Positions 32,535-32,580 of a stretch of DNA of 32,580 nucleotides are shown piece after piece (position 1 is the stretch's first letter; the number at the start of each line of letters is the position of its first letter). Source of the stretch: Planctomycetota bacterium (GTDB lineage: Bacteria; Planctomycetota; UBA1135); assembly GCA_021776925.1 (NCBI GenBank), contig JAJFFB010000143.1:1-32580 (forward strand). Reading direction: 5' to 3'. The position numbers and the translations under genes were made by a program. Under the pieces are notes generated by a model. That model saw nothing but the letters and a program-made list of their open reading frames with translations, was not told the origin of the DNA and ran no database searches.

Positions 32535-32580
32535 GTTCTGCTGACGCCGTCCAGGGGAAAAAGACGCTGCCGTGGGGCGG

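Overview
The window is 32.6 kb of G+C-rich bacterial chromosome, densely packed with genes on both strands and with many ATGA/GTGA stop-start overlaps. I see no phage, transposon, rRNA, tRNA or CRISPR content. The gene set is bS21, RecD2, B12-dependent ribonucleotide reductase, a multi-subunit 2-oxoacid:ferredoxin oxidoreductase, TPR-rich GT-C-like membrane proteins and an exported TPR-CHAT protein. This suggests a free-living Gram-negative-type bacterium, perhaps Planctomycetota or a similar deep lineage. No gene fixes the phylum, so this placement is inference.

Layout. 1-3431: an RluA-type pseudouridine synthase (cut by the window edge) and rpsU run leftward; recD2 runs rightward. 3456-9831 (minus): a secreted Xaa-Pro aminopeptidase, a GT-C/TPR membrane protein, a small DUF4863 cupin and a second GT-C/TPR paralogue. 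9872-15668 (plus): a cysteine desulfurase, then a tightly coupled operon for a 2-oxoacid:ferredoxin oxidoreductase. Its gamma subunit is fused to a GltD-like flavoprotein and a ferredoxin domain, and a 74-aa Cys-containing protein ends the operon. 15699-19344 (minus): an NAD-dependent epimerase/dehydratase and NrdJ. 19526-21945 (plus): a YwiC-like membrane protein and a MATE transporter. 21960-22184 (minus): a 74-codon SelW/Rdx-like gene with an in-frame UGA in a CxxU motif and a hairpin just behind it, most likely an overlooked selenoprotein. 22258-23640 (plus): a secreted M1-type metallopeptidase. 23654-26487 (minus): an Lgt-like membrane protein, a radical SAM protein resembling archaeal tetraether-lipid synthase (Tes), and two tandem paralogous 110-aa membrane proteins. 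26585-32418 (plus): a membrane coiled-coil protein, a family 4 glycosyltransferase and a 1206-aa exported PPC-TPR-CHAT protein.

The most notable items are the UGA-containing SelW-like gene, the Lgt-like/Tes-like operon (a candidate membrane-lipid-modifying system), the fused oxidoreductase gamma subunit, the duplicated GT-C/TPR cassette and the exported CHAT protease candidate. All functions are read from the sequence and remembered family motifs; no database search was run.
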